A stretch of DNA of 64,000 nt from Anoplopoma fimbria (lineage: Eukaryota > Chordata > Actinopteri > Perciformes > Anoplopomatidae), in contig NC_072462.1 of the NCBI RefSeq assembly GCF_027596085.1, positions 18,161,421-18,225,420 of the forward strand. Reading direction: 5' to 3'. Numbering within the stretch: position 1 is the first letter of the stretch; every line of letters starts with the position of its first letter. Positions 50,198-63,904 of the stretch are shown one piece after another. Position numbers and translations under genes: made by a program. The notes below the pieces were generated by a model. It was given only the letters and a program-made list of their open reading frames with translations. It did not search any database and was not told the origin of the DNA.

Positions 50198-52841
50198 AAG
50201 AATGACAAAAATCTACCAGAAACTTGACATTAGATTACACAGCTGTGACGGGCAGATTTAAATAGTCTTCGGGAACTCGGAGTGTTGCATTTATACTAAT
50301 GCTGCCTCCACAGCTGTCACAAGTCTTTCCCACATCCCAGCAGAGTTTCTTTCACCTCCAGCAACTTGCTTCTGTAATCTGAATTTATTTACTTTGGCTG
50401 TTAATATGTTGCACACAAACTGAACTCTGTTTGGAAAAGCCACAAAGGACTTGGTGACGCCTTCTCATTAAAAACACATTGCTTGATTGCTGTTTGGCCC
50501 TTTTTAAATGAGTCGCATGCTGCAAAGTTGTTACCGGTAATAATAGTGTTGGTACCTTCAAGAAAAATGAAATGATGTGACTGCATGGCAAGTGAGACGC
50601 ACCATGGCGACATTAAAGGTGTTTGTAATGGAATAGTTGTATTCATCCCTGAGATAGCTGCAGGCTCCCGTCTGGCTTCGCAGTTACTTTTCCGCCTCAT
50701 TTCAGATCAGAAGAGCAGAGTGTGTGTGAGAAATATATACACACACTCATGCTCGCACACAGAGAGTATGCCTGTGTCTGACTGGGTTTTGGGATGAAGG
50801 TAAAGGAGACTGAGCTGGTCTTTCACACGCGGCAGCAATGAGGAAACCATATGACAGAGAGCAAAGTTGGTATGGCAGAGTTTCTTGAAGCTCAGACGGA
50901 TGTTTGAAATATTTCGCCTTTTTAGCTGACAGACATTTTGAAGCAACAGTACACGTCAGTGTTTCATCTACATTTGTTTTTGGAATGTGGTCTTGTCTTG
51001 TACAAAGCAGACAGTTCTTTATATCCATTTAGACTATTATCCACCCCACCACATTCATTTTTTTTGCCTCTCTGTCTCTCTACCTTCTTTCCCCCATCTT
51101 GATTCCCCACTTACTTCACACTTTATACACATGCTGCATTCATCTTGCCTATGGCCCTTAAACAAAGACTGCCTGTCTTGCTATTTTTACACTCCTTCAC
51201 TCACACCTGCCACTCTCACTGTATCCTCTTGATATTTGTTTCCCCCTCAAGTTTTATTTCGCTGACACTGTGTTTTTCTCCAGGATATCTGTGTCGTTAG
51301 TGAAACTACAGGAATCTAGAGGATTTAGGATTCATTTTGATTTGAGTTTTTATGGGATCTTCAATTGCCGTTAATTTCTGATTGAAATAAAAATTCCATA
51401 CAGGATTTATTTTTGTAAAATAGAATGATAATTTAAATATGACAGATTACGAATAGATGGATGACAAGTTAAAGAAAAAAGCCAACATTAGGTGCCTTCG
51501 TAAGGTGTTGGGACAGCTTCAAGCTTCTTGGCAGCTGTCTTTGGACTTCTAGTAAAAACTAACAAATTCCTCCAGAACAATCCCTCTAATGGTGTTTTGA
51601 TGATGGTTATGAAGAGCGCTGTCTCATACTGTACGTGTGTAATAGGGTTGAGATCAGGAGATGTAAAGGCCATATTATGTGAGTCACTTAACTCCTTTCA
51701 TTTATTTCAGTCTTATTGCAATTTACAGTCAGATTTATTTCATGGATAGAGTTTTTACATAACTACCACAGATCTCTGATTGAAAAATTAGACTCCAAAT
51801 GAAAAAAATGATATAAGATATTGATTCATTATGAAAAAGTTAATGCTTACAGAAAACAGAGACCCGACGTGCTGGCTGTTTGACCATTCTGATGGAAGCG
51901 TTATGCATTATGAATAAAGCAATAGAATGTTACAGTGATGGTGCATTTTGTAGGCCAACCAGGAAGTTATTATCGCTCTGGTTCATTTGACAAAAAAAAA
52001 CAATGGGATATTTGCATTGGGTTTTGGATTATTGCAGGAAATAAACTCTGTAGCAAATAAAACATTTAAGATACTCACATGTTTTGTTCAGCAAGATAAT
52101 CTTCACAAATGAACACCACCTGTACGTTTTTTTTTTGAAGTGTAATGCAATCATAGTAATTATCTCTCCGCCTGATGATATAGAAGTTTCACTTAGCCAC
52201 TTCTTAGCAACCGTCTTGATGTTAACGTAAAAGCTTCACATTTCAGGATATTCACTGACATATTTTATTCTGTTAAACAAAATGTGAAATTCTCGTAAAC
52301 TTGTATTACCACAGACCTTATTTCAGGCATAAAACCAATAAAATTATTAAAAAAAACATACAAAACGTGCAAAAATCCCAATTTTCGTTATTTAAGACTC
52401 ATTCCCGCAGCACTCTATTGTGAATAAAACACACTGGCAGAAAAGCATGCTAGCTTGCATACTGCACAATGGGACCAAGGAAAACCTGGTATACTTGGCA
52501 TACTGTAATTTGACATACTATGTGTTGGGACTTTTTCTGTATGGCATGCTGAATGTTAATCTAGCAATCTTTTGCATCCCATCCCCTTGCTCAGGTGTGC
52601 CACTGTGCGCCAAGAGGCTGGCCACGGAATGACCGAAAAGTTTATTATAGACGCGCCTGATGCATTTTTTTCAGTGAGCACCTGACTGCGATAACACCTG
52701 GGACAAAAAGTCTGGTCCAGATACTGCAAAACAACAGACACCTGCAGGCTTCAGATGGATGTAAAGACTGCCACCAGTGTACTGTAAAAGAAAGGCCTTC
52801 AGAGAGGCGTACCAGAGAGGAAAAATAAATAAATAAATCTA

Positions 52842-52864
52842 ATATATATATATATATATATATA
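52842..52864 (+). repeat. (TA)n microsatellite
   Basis: About 11 TA units next to an AAAT run. It lies about 100 bp upstream of a candidate first exon. Confidence 0.9.
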
Positions 52865-52964
52865 TTTGATTGTCTCTACGTTACTCCCGTGCTCCTTAAC
52901 TTCTGGTCGTCTTCGTTTGTGGAATGTTTGGGTGTTGTAGAACTCTAATCTAACACGCCAAGGG

Positions 52965-52985
52965 ATGACAGCTCACATCACCAAG
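52965..52985 (+). CDS. weak candidate first coding exon of an unknown gene
   Basis: ATG with G at -3 (agggATGa) opens MTAHITK and runs directly into a strong donor AAG|gtaagg. No second exon was found downstream in the window and no family is recognised. It may be chance or part of a non-coding transcript. Confidence 0.15.
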
Positions 52986-55900
52986 GTAAGGACCTGCTGC
53001 TTTTACTAACATCTGATGGGAGGACGTCTTGGCTCTGTTCAGTTGTTCTGCTCTGTGCTGGCTGGTGCTGCTCTAAGTCACCATCTGTGCTTGTTATGGG
53101 ATGTGTTGTGCTTGCTGGCTGCTAGTTTTTGCTCTTAAATGCTGCTGTCAATCATGGAAGTTACCTATGTGAAGTACTCACAATGGTATTAGTAGCTCAA
53201 TATAAATCCAGTTATTGTAGTGCATGAGCTGATTTTTTTTTTATCTGTTTTTGTTTATTTGGCTGATGTGTTTTTATGCTTTAAAACGTTGCCCATGTGT
53301 GTTGAGGTCTGTGATGAAAAGGTTTTATGGAATACTTCCTCCTTGTTTATTGTTTTTTGTGTGTTTGTTTATCTGTTGCAGTCCATCCACACAGCTTAAT
53401 TGTTTCCATGTAATATAAGCTAAATGTGAATTTCAACATGTTTATCAAAATGATAGATTATCCCATTCACAGTGTCTTCACACACTTCATAGCTAAGTAC
53501 TATACAGTACTCAAAACAATGGTGTTTGTTTGTCATATTTAGATATAAACTGCTGATATCCTGTTCTGCTATGTATGCTGTTTTTACCTGCCGCTCATGA
53601 TACCCGTGAAGACATTGCTCCATCTTTGTGGTATGCTGTTAATAAAGATCTGCTGCATAGCTGATGGGATTCGGCCTGCTGCTGCTGCTGCTGCTGCAGT
53701 GCAGGTACATTGCTGGGTTGAGATTTTCTCAATGTCAAGTCGCTAGAAAGTATGCTCCCCTTGTGGTGTGAGGTGCTCAGCGGGTGACTTTGCACACAGT
53801 GGTTGGTCTCAAACACTGTAGTATGAAAGTTTGTATTGGGCTCTGTGACTAATGTGTTTGCTATCGTCCTGAGCTTGTTGTGTACTTGTAGGAGGTGACG
53901 AAGTAGAGCCTCATCCTGGATGCCAAATATTCCCTACACTTGTGTTTATTATACTGTGTTTTCACATAATGCATCTGTTCTTTGTAAGTTAGCTGACTGA
54001 AATTAACTGTTGGGCCAAAAGGAATTTATTTTATTCATATGTAAGAGTTATGCATCTGAACTTGTTGTGTGCTACTATCCAGGAGGCATGAATGCATGAA
54101 GGTGATTTGTAGGTTTATTGCTGCTCTGTCCCTCTCTTTTCTCTCATGCTTTATCTCTGTCTCTCACTTTCTCCCACATTCAGCTGCAGGCCGATGTGTT
54201 AATTGTGCCACGGTGCTAAACTTGCCTTATCCAGGCCAAGAAAGGGAAGGCGATTCTATTTAGATAATACTACATCAGCATTAGACTGTTTACCGCAGCA
54301 GTTGTCTCGATTAATTAATTAATTTTTTCTGCTGCTTTGAGGTTGGCAGTGCAGCTCTGCTGGGCCAAAGCAGCGAGTGTCAGACCCCACCTGTGGTTTG
54401 CAGCTCCATCAGTTGAGTTCATGCATTCAGTGATATGAGAGACTAATACACGCTTACAGTCAGGGCATGTATTTCATTTTCCATCAAAGGGCTGATCTAT
54501 GTGGGTCTATTTTACGCCAAAGCCAGTGACCCGGAGTGTCCCAGTGTCAAACCATTTACACAACATGTGGACCGGAGCTGAGAGTCGGGCACAACATCAA
54601 GCTGTTGTCAGGTCTGTGGTCATGCAGCCAGTTAATTACTCATGGCCCAGTGACCCTTAGAATAAAGGGACCAGTGTAACACGTGTGGGTCCTGTTTTCA
54701 GAGTGGGTGGGTTGTAAGGGTCGAAACTCGCTCAAAATGCTGGTTGACCCGGATGCTGATAACTGTTCTGTGCTGGATGTGGAAAACGCAGCCACAATGG
54801 GGGAACGAGTTCAATGGGCCTTGACCACAATAATCTCTAAACTTAACCACTGTATTTCAGATTTTTCAATATCGTAATCTTGCTCTCAGTAAATTCAACA
54901 GTTTAACAGATCCATGCAAGTGGTTTGTTACAAAATATATGATTTTTATCACTCAAATAACAATATTTGCACAAAAACGTACTGTAACGGTTGAAACACA
55001 AATATTACCATTTCCCCACAGGTTCCAATCAGCATTATGTTTGGTAACATTTTGGGTTGGTAAAATATGCCCCCTTAATACCGAAACACCAGTAAAATGC
55101 TCAAAAATGCCTTAAGAAAACCCTTTTTTTAATAACAAATTGGTGTTGGATTATGGTTTTTAATTCTCTTGTTACAGGTTCTGTGTGTTTATATGAAAAA
55201 TGTTAAAAGAGCATCAAGAGATTTTTAACATTGATTCAAGAAATCATGCGACGCTAACGCCCCTCCCTTTTCATGCTATGTCATGCATTAATTCATGGCA
55301 GTAAATTAAATAACAAAGTTGTAAAATTCCATGTTTTTTGTTGGTAAAACAAAGGAAAATGTTTAAGATTTTATTTAGAAGCTAACGTATACACCCTAAG
55401 CTTCCATCTGGAAGTATCTGCATCAGTGCACCTGTCACTAGGAGTGATGTGTGCGCTGTCCGCGGCGGTTTTTGGATCACAAGGAAGACGGTGTCATTTG
55501 GAGACATGGGACTTTGATTGTCAGTATTGCTACACACGTCTGAAATCGTGCAGGATTGGTTTTGCTGATCCAGCAGCGACGTACACCCAGCAGGAGGTTT
55601 ACTCCCACAGCCGTCTGATGTCTTGACACCCACAGGACGTCTTCGGGGCCTGGTGTGTCAGTATCAAACGTTACCACCCTGGATGCTGTGGCAGGGAGAT
55701 GCAATTACACTGAGTTGCATGAAAAATGAAACGGGAGACAGAGAGACAGAGAGAGAGAGAGAGAGAAAGAGAGAGAAGGTGAGGGAGGCGGAGAGAGAAA
55801 TGGATAGTTATTACCTTTTGCAGTGAAGACTCACTGGCAGAGATGTGGGGACTTTGATGGTGGGCCCAGTGTGTATCTTTGTGATGTCAAATTGGAGATC

Positions 55901-58900
55901 TGAGGATCATTTATTCATGAGTCTACATCTCTAATGTTCGTTGGTTTGATAAGTTGTTTGTATTGCTCGCCTCAGGCCTGAATAGTGGTTAAATTGCTCC
56001 AGAATAGTTTCCTTTATTCGCCATTGTTTCAGGTTGATTTGGCTACAGAGGAAGACGTTGTTGCATCAATTTGCTCCCTCTTATCTCTGTCTCTTTTATT
56101 TACATTTCAATCACAGATTGTGCCTTTTTTAAAACGTGCTTATCATACATCCATTCTGATTAGCAAAACAAGTATAAATTGCCTCTCTACAACATCAGCT
56201 GTCACTATTAACTTTCTCCTCAGAAACAACATTTTAAATTCAAAAAGATAGAAGGTATTTTAAGCCCTTGCAGTTTGTTGATCAGAAGCCCATGAATGTA
56301 CCTGGCAGGTGTTATTATATGTAAAGTCATATATGACTACTTTTGACTTCCCCCCCATCTGCTCATGTCTACTCAGGAAGAGCTCAGCTTATTCAGCTAA
56401 TTGACTTGGTAGAAAGACCAACCAAGAAAATGTTTTTGAAACTTCCTGATTTAATATAGAGTCTGATGTCTAATGGCTTAGACAGGAATAACATATCAGA
56501 AACTTTTCCTGTATAACTGACAAATTAATTCAAGCTAAAAATGTGTTATCCAATGAACCGGCATCCATTACGTTGATGAGTAGCTTTCTACGAAAACTTG
56601 ACTGTAACAGAAGTAAGGTCTGTCGCTGCAGACCTTGTTTGGCACATAATTAGACAAAGAAGTTGTATCCAGGATATACAAGTCTTCTTCTATGAAACAG
56701 TCTAGAATGTAACAGGCTCAGCCCACATGATGTGTCAGTTTGTTCTTTAATCCTCTGGGAATCATAATGAAACATGACAAGTGGGAGCAGCTTGTCTCTG
56801 TGATGGATGTTAAAAATCATGCTGACTTTAGTCATGTAACTGCTCTGCTTCTTTCACTGGGCAACACTGGCTTTTTTTTATTTTTATCTGAAAATACGAG
56901 GTTCACATATCGAGATCAAACAGTTGAGAACACAGAAAATGTCTGCTTTTAATTGCTGCTCCTTTTCATAGTCTCTGCATCATTTCTCTGCAGCAAAGAC
57001 CTCTTTTAATTCACCATGGCTGTGTGATAATTGAGTCGAGCCGAACATACATTTAATGCAGATTTCAAAGGACGAGGTGGGCTTCATGTCACACAGGCAG
57101 GGGTCTTGATTACACACCAGCCTGCCAGGTTTCTCCAAGTCGTTCACTGTGGATCAAAATGTCCGCCAAATGCCCTAAAGGTAACTGTGTGCCTCTGCAT
57201 TGGGAAATCTCTTTACATGTGACCATTATTCTCAATCAGTGACATCAGAGTGATTTGTCTGACGAGACACAGTTGTTCCTCATATGGAACAAACCTGAAA
57301 ATACTCCCATTTGTCTGCAATATTAATGAGTGCAGTGGCAGATGACTCATAAGTGCTGAATCATTTCCAGAGGTGAATAATCATCTTACTGGCATCCTGG
57401 GAGCAAAGAAAGTTGAGGCACACACCATTCACTCAAATTGAAGTTTGAATTTAAACTTTGTTTGCATGCCTTTTATTGGTGTGAACTCATCAGGACAAAT
57501 CTCGAGTTTTGATGTTACAATGTACAGAACCAAATAAGTACATTCAGTCAATATCTACATGAAGAACAAAATGTCACTGTCGAGCCCTTTTAAAAGTAAC
57601 ACAGACTTTGCTTCTTTACCTAAATTGTATAAGTTATTGTTTTAGTTTAGCCTCTGGCCTTTAAAATACTTTGGCAGTGTTTCATCACTCGGGGAAAAAA
57701 TAAATAATAATCCCAAAAGGGAACATAGATTAAATCTAAATACTGTTGGTAACTCCCGACTTCTGAGAAGAAGTGTTGAACATTATAAGGTCTTCTGTAG
57801 GTAAAACAAATTAGGCAAAATTTATACCACAAAACCTCTACTAAATTTATTCAAAGTGAAAACACTCTTTTTGCATTGCATACACACAGATTGAAATACA
57901 AAGCTTGTTTTGTCACTTTTCAAGGGTTTTATTTTCAGTTAGGTTGTGTATTGATCGGGATTCTCTGTCAGAGTTTAGCTCATACAAACTTTGCATTTCT
58001 TGTTGTGTTGATCATGGTGAAGGCTGCTCTGTTGTATTTTCAGTTCTGGTTGGATGCTCGTCACACAATTTATGGTTTTGTTATTTCTATGTTCCATTGT
58101 GTTCTATGAATGTGTGTTTGTAGCAACCTATACCAAGTTGTTTTGGTTTTGCCTTGGCCTCTCTTGATTTATTTCTTGTATCTAATTGTCCATGCCGTTC
58201 TGTTATTCCTCCTCCTTTGAGTCAGACCGATTTCTTTCACGTTTTCTGTAACTTCAAATGCTTTATACAGAAATTCCAAATCAAGTTTCTTGTAATCTTA
58301 ACCCATGACTGATTCTAAACACCATGTATGCTTGCTGTAATTTCTTTTTATTTTCATATCATCTAATATTTTGATCCGTACACACAGACAGGTGTTTTCA
58401 ATTATTTGCCTCACTAGATCTCTTCTCAGAATTGTGTGGGCATGAATACGCTCTGGTTGATTGACACCTCTCTCACTCTCCTGATGCACCTGTGACATTT
58501 TTCCAATTACTACGCTGAGTTTGGTTACTTCTTGTAGTTTTTAGCACAGTTTTGCCTACTTTAAACAAGAACAAACTCACCAGTGTGGGTGTGCAGGACC
58601 TCTAAAAGCTATATTATAAACATGTGACTAAGATTGCTCAGCAGCAAAACATGACATTTCATGAAAACGAAACCTCATTCTAAAGTATACAAAAAACATT
58701 TTGAGCTTAAAATCAATAAATCAATGTGCTCAGATGACTTTAAACTTAGGCAACACAGCAGTAGCAGATTTATGTTCATTATAGTCCAGGGCCGTTTTAA
58801 ACTCGTTTTAAAGACCACTCTCCATTATTGTCATGTTCTTTTAGTCCAAGTCCACTTTGTATGAAAAATTAAACAACCTTCTAGGAGGACATTATTTAAA

Positions 58901-61900
58901 TAGTTATTTCAGAGGAATGCAGTCAATCTGAGCTTTCCTGAAATTTCTTCCTTCAGCTAATATTATTCTTTCTCACAGAATAATTTTACAGTATAGTGAA
59001 CACAAGGGCTTCTTACCAGTTGGCACAACCTTTTATTAATCTGTCTGCTCAAAATGACAAAGTCTGTTTTTTTCATCATCAGCTTCCTCTTGTTTTGAAA
59101 GTTCAAATAGACATTTTAGGGCATTTGTATTGTTGCTCGGTAGCCACCATTGTAACAGCAGCAACAGGATGTTTCTTTTTTTTGTCTGTACACGGCAACA
59201 TTGTACAAATGGGATTGAATTTGAAGTAATAAGTATTGACTTCTAACAGAAATATAATAAAGTATGTATTTTTCTTAATAAGTTCATAAATATATCAAAG
59301 TTTCCATCGATAAAATTAATTGGGGCGTTATCCACAGGCTGTACCCGTCAGCTGCAGGACTTTATGATGCCTGAGGTTAATATGTGAAGAAATGTGTGCG
59401 CTGTTTGTGATTTGTCCAGTGCTGAGTTGTAGACAGTTTTTATAAGCTTGAACATTAAATATTTACAAAATGATCTACCGGCACAAAAAATGTGTAATGT
59501 AGATTTTCGGTTACATTTCAGGCCTTCTATACATCAAGATAGGCATTTGACAAATAACTGCCACATATACTTTGATCTGTCCATGGTAAGCAGTATTTCT
59601 GAAACTAGCTTTTTGAAAATAGCCTTGTAACCACCATGCAGTTTATTTCTGTCAACAGTACTCCGGTAAGAACATAAGTGCAGATAAAGACAGGCAACTG
59701 GAAGGGGGGTGGGCCAAAACAATAGGACTGCCTCCTAAATGATGATTCAGTAATGAAGCCCCTGAGTCAACGGGCATTTTATCAATCACTGCCCTTTTTT
59801 GTTTATCTGTGTCAGTGCATGACCGCATGGCATGCTGTGAAATTTTACAAACCAAGTACTGTCATCAAATGACCTAACAATTAACAGTAATGAAACAATG
59901 CATTGGTAACCACTTTACTTTCGATAGCCATTATTGCTGGTGACTGGAAAATTGGTACCTTGGAGAGCTCCCATGCTGGTGAGGGCAGCAAAAGCAGAAC
60001 TCTGGTGGGTGGGCTTTTTATTTTTTACAGGTATGGCAATTTGACTTATTATACCCGGAATGCACAGTTATATCTTTTAACTTTAATAATTGTTCTGTTA
60101 GATCTAAGTGTCTAAATGCAACTTTTAAGATATATTGCAGTCATACTAGTTTCCAATTAAATAGCTCTCATGGCATAATCCAAGGTGTAATTCTTACTGC
60201 GAAACAAGACATCCAATCTGGTGCCTAATAGTACAATATTGCCTGGAAACTAAATGAAAATGGATGCCTCACATAATGATGTGAACTTGAGTTAGCATGC
60301 ACTTACTGTAGCAGGGGGCTGGAACTGAAGCATTTACTTGAGAGCAGTAATTACTTTTCTGATTAGTAACACCTTTTTGCTTTTTTTTCTGCAATAAATG
60401 TCATAATGACCTTTTCAGACATCAGCTAACTCCACTCAACTTTCTCTATTTTCTACTCTCATTTCCTAGCTAGTTTTCTACGGTACTCTGCTTAAACCTT
60501 TGCTTTGATCATCGTTTTTTTGCTGTTATTTTCAACATGGTGACATAGCCTTGATTTGACCATATAAAATAGTGTTGTTACTCTTTTGGCCCGTTACATT
60601 AAGTCCTCCATATTATCAACATTTATTACTTTTATTGAATACTCCTTTTAACTCGTTTCTTAATGGCTTTGGTTAGAGGGCTTTTATATGATCACTATTT
60701 GAATAGTGGCTTTATATCTCAGCATGGGTGATTCAGGGAGTGATTCAGCACTGGCTCCTACCTTTCCGGCTGTTTTCACTGTTTTGCAGTACTGCAGGAT
60801 GATTGCCATTCTGTAGCAGATTTATATCCTCTGAGTCATAATCCAAGGACAGAACATAAGATTTGAGACACACAGACATTTTTGTAACTTGTCTTTATAA
60901 GGAATGTTCATTAATTATGAACATGATATGTAAATAATTTTTACATGTCAGAGAACGGAGAAAATATTATTTTACACTTTGTGTAGACCTATTATAGAGA
61001 GTCAACTATCTATCTAAAAATATGTTTTTATTTATACAAAACTATTTAGGGATCAGTATTTATTTGCAAGAATGTAAAGGTATGTGTATTATATTATATT
61101 AACTCCCACCTCACACCGCCTCACACCTACTGACGGCGCACGGAATAGGAGAGACATTGTGCTTTTGGCAGAAGAGCCGGTCACAGCAATTACTCTGAGC
61201 AGTATGCATGGGATAAAATTACAATTTACTGTATTATATTTGAATATATATCTCGCTTTTCCCTGATGGTCTGAATAGGTCGCTAAATATATCGCTAGTT
61301 TTATAAAGTTAAATAAAGTTGCTAAGAGGGTCTGAAAATTCACCAAATCTAGCAGGAGAGTTTCCATGTTGGCGATACTGTGTGTGTGGCTGTGACAATA
61401 GTCAGTAACTGTCTGTGCAAATGTGCGTGCGACATTACCCATTGTGCGACGCATACATGCAAATTTGACCAGCACAGAATTGTCTATATCTGAGACCAGT
61501 CCTGCTTGATCAAGCTTAAAATCAATTGAATCCCGGCGATTCATCAATAAGTGCATCGCTACAGAAGACGGCTGTTGTCCTTGCACTTTGACACAAGGTG
61601 TGTAGGAAAATACTCTCCTATAAACATCACACTTATTCATTGTGTGTTGTGTCAATCAATTGGCACAGTCCTGTTGTTAAGTTGTACGATAATAAGGTTG
61701 AAAGCTGTTCAGTTCAGTTTGAATTATTTGTGTGAAGCCTCAACCCACATGAAGCACCCACCAAGAGTATATCACTCTTTCATACATATTTTTCTTTTAT
61801 CAATTGTATAAAGAAGCACTGTAAAAGTGACCTCTGCTGAGATGTTCTCAGACCCTCAGCAGGGCGATCGGAGCCACCAGAGTATTCAATTTTTTTAATA

Positions 61901-62147
61901 TGAAAACCAGGAGGACCCCCTACCCAAGAACAATCACAAAGTCAATATAAACACACATGCATTCCTCGGCTCTCTGTGGAGTCTGTATTCATGCATGCAG
62001 GCCTCATTGTCTGTATCACGCAGGCTTGGATGTCCTCCAAACATCCTGCTGAGATCTCCTACCAGCTCGTCTAGGGCTCTGAATTCCACCAGCCAAGCAG
62101 AGGAGCCATGGTGAGAGAGCAGACACTGCTGAAATAACAAATGAGGG

Positions 62148-62150
<3 letters not shown>
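52986..62150. other. intergenic or intronic, no gene supported
   Basis: No recognised exon on either strand. Small features are a CTG run at 53674-53697 and a GA-rich tract at 55738-55800. The remainder is unremarkable AT-rich DNA. Confidence 0.55.
53674..53697 (+). repeat. short (CTG)n run
   Basis: Eight CTG-type units (cctgctgctg...ctgcag). Confidence 0.85.

Positions 62151-62207
<57 letters not shown>
62151..62207 (+). repeat. (CA)n microsatellite
   Basis: About 28 CA units with degenerate CA sequence continuing to about 62240. Confidence 0.97.
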
Positions 62208-62211
<4 letters not shown>

Positions 62212-62446
62212 CTCACACACAAACACACACAAAACACATTCAACACCCAAAGTAACTTATACAACACACATGTACAAATTGTACTGTATGCACAAACACT
62301 ACAGAAGAAGTGGGGCGTAAAACTACTATTCAACACCCAAAGTAACTTATAAGTAACATATTTTGCGTTACAAATTGATGAATTAAGTTTACATTACCAC
62401 CGCTTATGTTTCTTATTGGTGCCATACCATTTAGTTTCCTTGAGTA

Positions 62447-63132
62447 CCGTATTTTCCGCACTATAAGGCGCACTTAAAAGCCTTTCATTTTCTCAAAAAA
62501 CGACAGTGCGCCTTATAATCCGGAGCGCCTTATATATGGATTAATTCTGGTTGTGCTTACTGACCTCGAAGCGATTTTGTGTGGTACACGGCGCTCTGTC
62601 AACATGTTTTAGTAGACTTAGTAAACTACAAAGCCGCACCGCAGCAGCATTACGGCCACCGTAGTCAGGAGCGGTACAATGGGGCGTATAGGAGTGCCCA
62701 GGCGGAGTAATACATACTGTGCTTCACCATAATACTACAGTGTGTGTGTATAAGGACCAACATGGCTCCTGTCAAGAGACACGCTGACGACGCGGACTTC
62801 AAACTCAAGGCTATCAGTATTTTATATATTGTAGGAGTGTGGGAAACAAAAGGGCTGAGAAAGGCTTTTTGTGGACGGAGTAAATAAACGTCGGCTTTAT
62901 TTCACACTCTGCATTCGCTCTGAAAACACAACACGCGTTCCCCCGTCCCACATCATTAACTCATCAACCCGCTAACGGTCATGGGTAATGTAGTTTGACT
63001 GACTGACTGTTTTGTTTCGCTTAATGCGCCTTATAGTCCGGTGCGCCTTATATATGAAAAAAGATTGAAAATAGACCATTCATTGACAGTGCGCCTTATA
63101 ATCCAGTGCGCCCTATAGTGCGGAAAATACGG
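62447..63132 (+). mobile_element. pogo/Tigger-like DNA transposon, deletion derivative
   Basis: Termini CCGTATTTTCCGCACTATA and, inverted at the far end, TATAGTGCGGAAAATACGG are flanked by TA on both sides (62445-62446 and 63133-63134), the usual Tc1/mariner-pogo target duplication. Inner copies of gtgcgccttataatcc recur near both ends. Orientation is set by the transposase start at 62762. At 686 bp it is far too short to be autonomous. Confidence 0.88.
62762..62887 (+). pseudogene. remnant of pogo-like transposase N-terminus
   Basis: A 41-codon frame starts MAPVKRHADDADFKLKAISI. The pattern KR..YDA.FKLK.I is the usual beginning of Tigger/pogo-type transposases, where a helix-turn-helix DNA-binding domain follows. 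After about residue 20 the sequence loses resemblance and stops at TAA, so the DNA-binding core and the DDE catalytic domain are deleted. Confidence 0.7.
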
Positions 63133-63445
63133 TACATCTTCAATTATGTCTCTTCAGTAGCCACCAGCTGGTTCTCTTTATCCCACTCACTCTGACAGAA
63201 CCCGACTTGAGGAGCTTGGGCATCTGGATGGATGAAGGAAGGAGGAGGAGCAGAGGAAGAAGGGAGACAATTTGCTCCTGTTAAGGGTCTATTGTGTCCC
63301 CACATGCACTTTTCCTTCTCTCTTGTGACTAGAGGAGGCATGCGTTGTGCTGGGAGACAGATGGTTTAAAGCAGATTTATTTTAGAGCCTGGAGAGAGAC
63401 TGAGGGAGGTAGGGGGATATGAATGAGGAGGGAGGATGGTGGGAG

Positions 63446-63495
63446 AGAAATAGAAGGAAGTGAAGAGATTAGAAATAGAAGGAAGTGAAGAGATT
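63446..63495 (+). repeat. 25-bp perfect tandem duplication
   Basis: Two adjacent identical copies of a 25-bp purine-rich unit beginning agaaatagaaggaagtgaag. Confidence 0.97.
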
Positions 63496-63904
63496 ATTCT
63501 CTCAATCCAGAGCTCACCGTTAGAAATCCTTTGATTTTAAGAGCACACAGTCGTTTTGGTAAATCTTCTGCGTTTTAGACAGAATGGAGAAACAGCAACC
63601 ACACTTGAATTGTTGTCGATGGGAGATTTTTTTAGTCATCCACAATAATTGTATTCTTCAGTTCCCTATTATTCAATATCAGTCAGGAATTATGTTTACA
63701 TAGGACCCTTCCATAGCACATGATTGATGTGCAGTGCTAAAATTCAGCGGAAAAGCAGGAAATAGCAGCACACTGACTGACTGAAGGTCAGGCTGGTTGT
63801 TAGGCATGTAGCATATCTGACTTACATAAAATCTACCATGATCAAATATGATAAAAAAAAATGAATTGCAAAATGTCGGAGTTTAACAGTCAACAAGATA
63901 AGAG

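Larger units (their letters stand above)
46206..52964. other. intergenic, no gene supported
   Basis: Examined on both strands; no recognised protein family. It contains an 18-bp duplicated phrase at 48214 and 48239, a (CAA)n array at 50150, and a (TA)n run at 52842-52864. Sequence near 49020-49070 loosely resembles the repeat at 14880. Confidence 0.6.

Noticed and set aside
61089..61655. 188-codon minus-strand frame
   Set aside because: Long for this AT-rich region, but no domain, signal or family was recognised and there are no flanking splice signals to support a gene. Could be checked by protein search.
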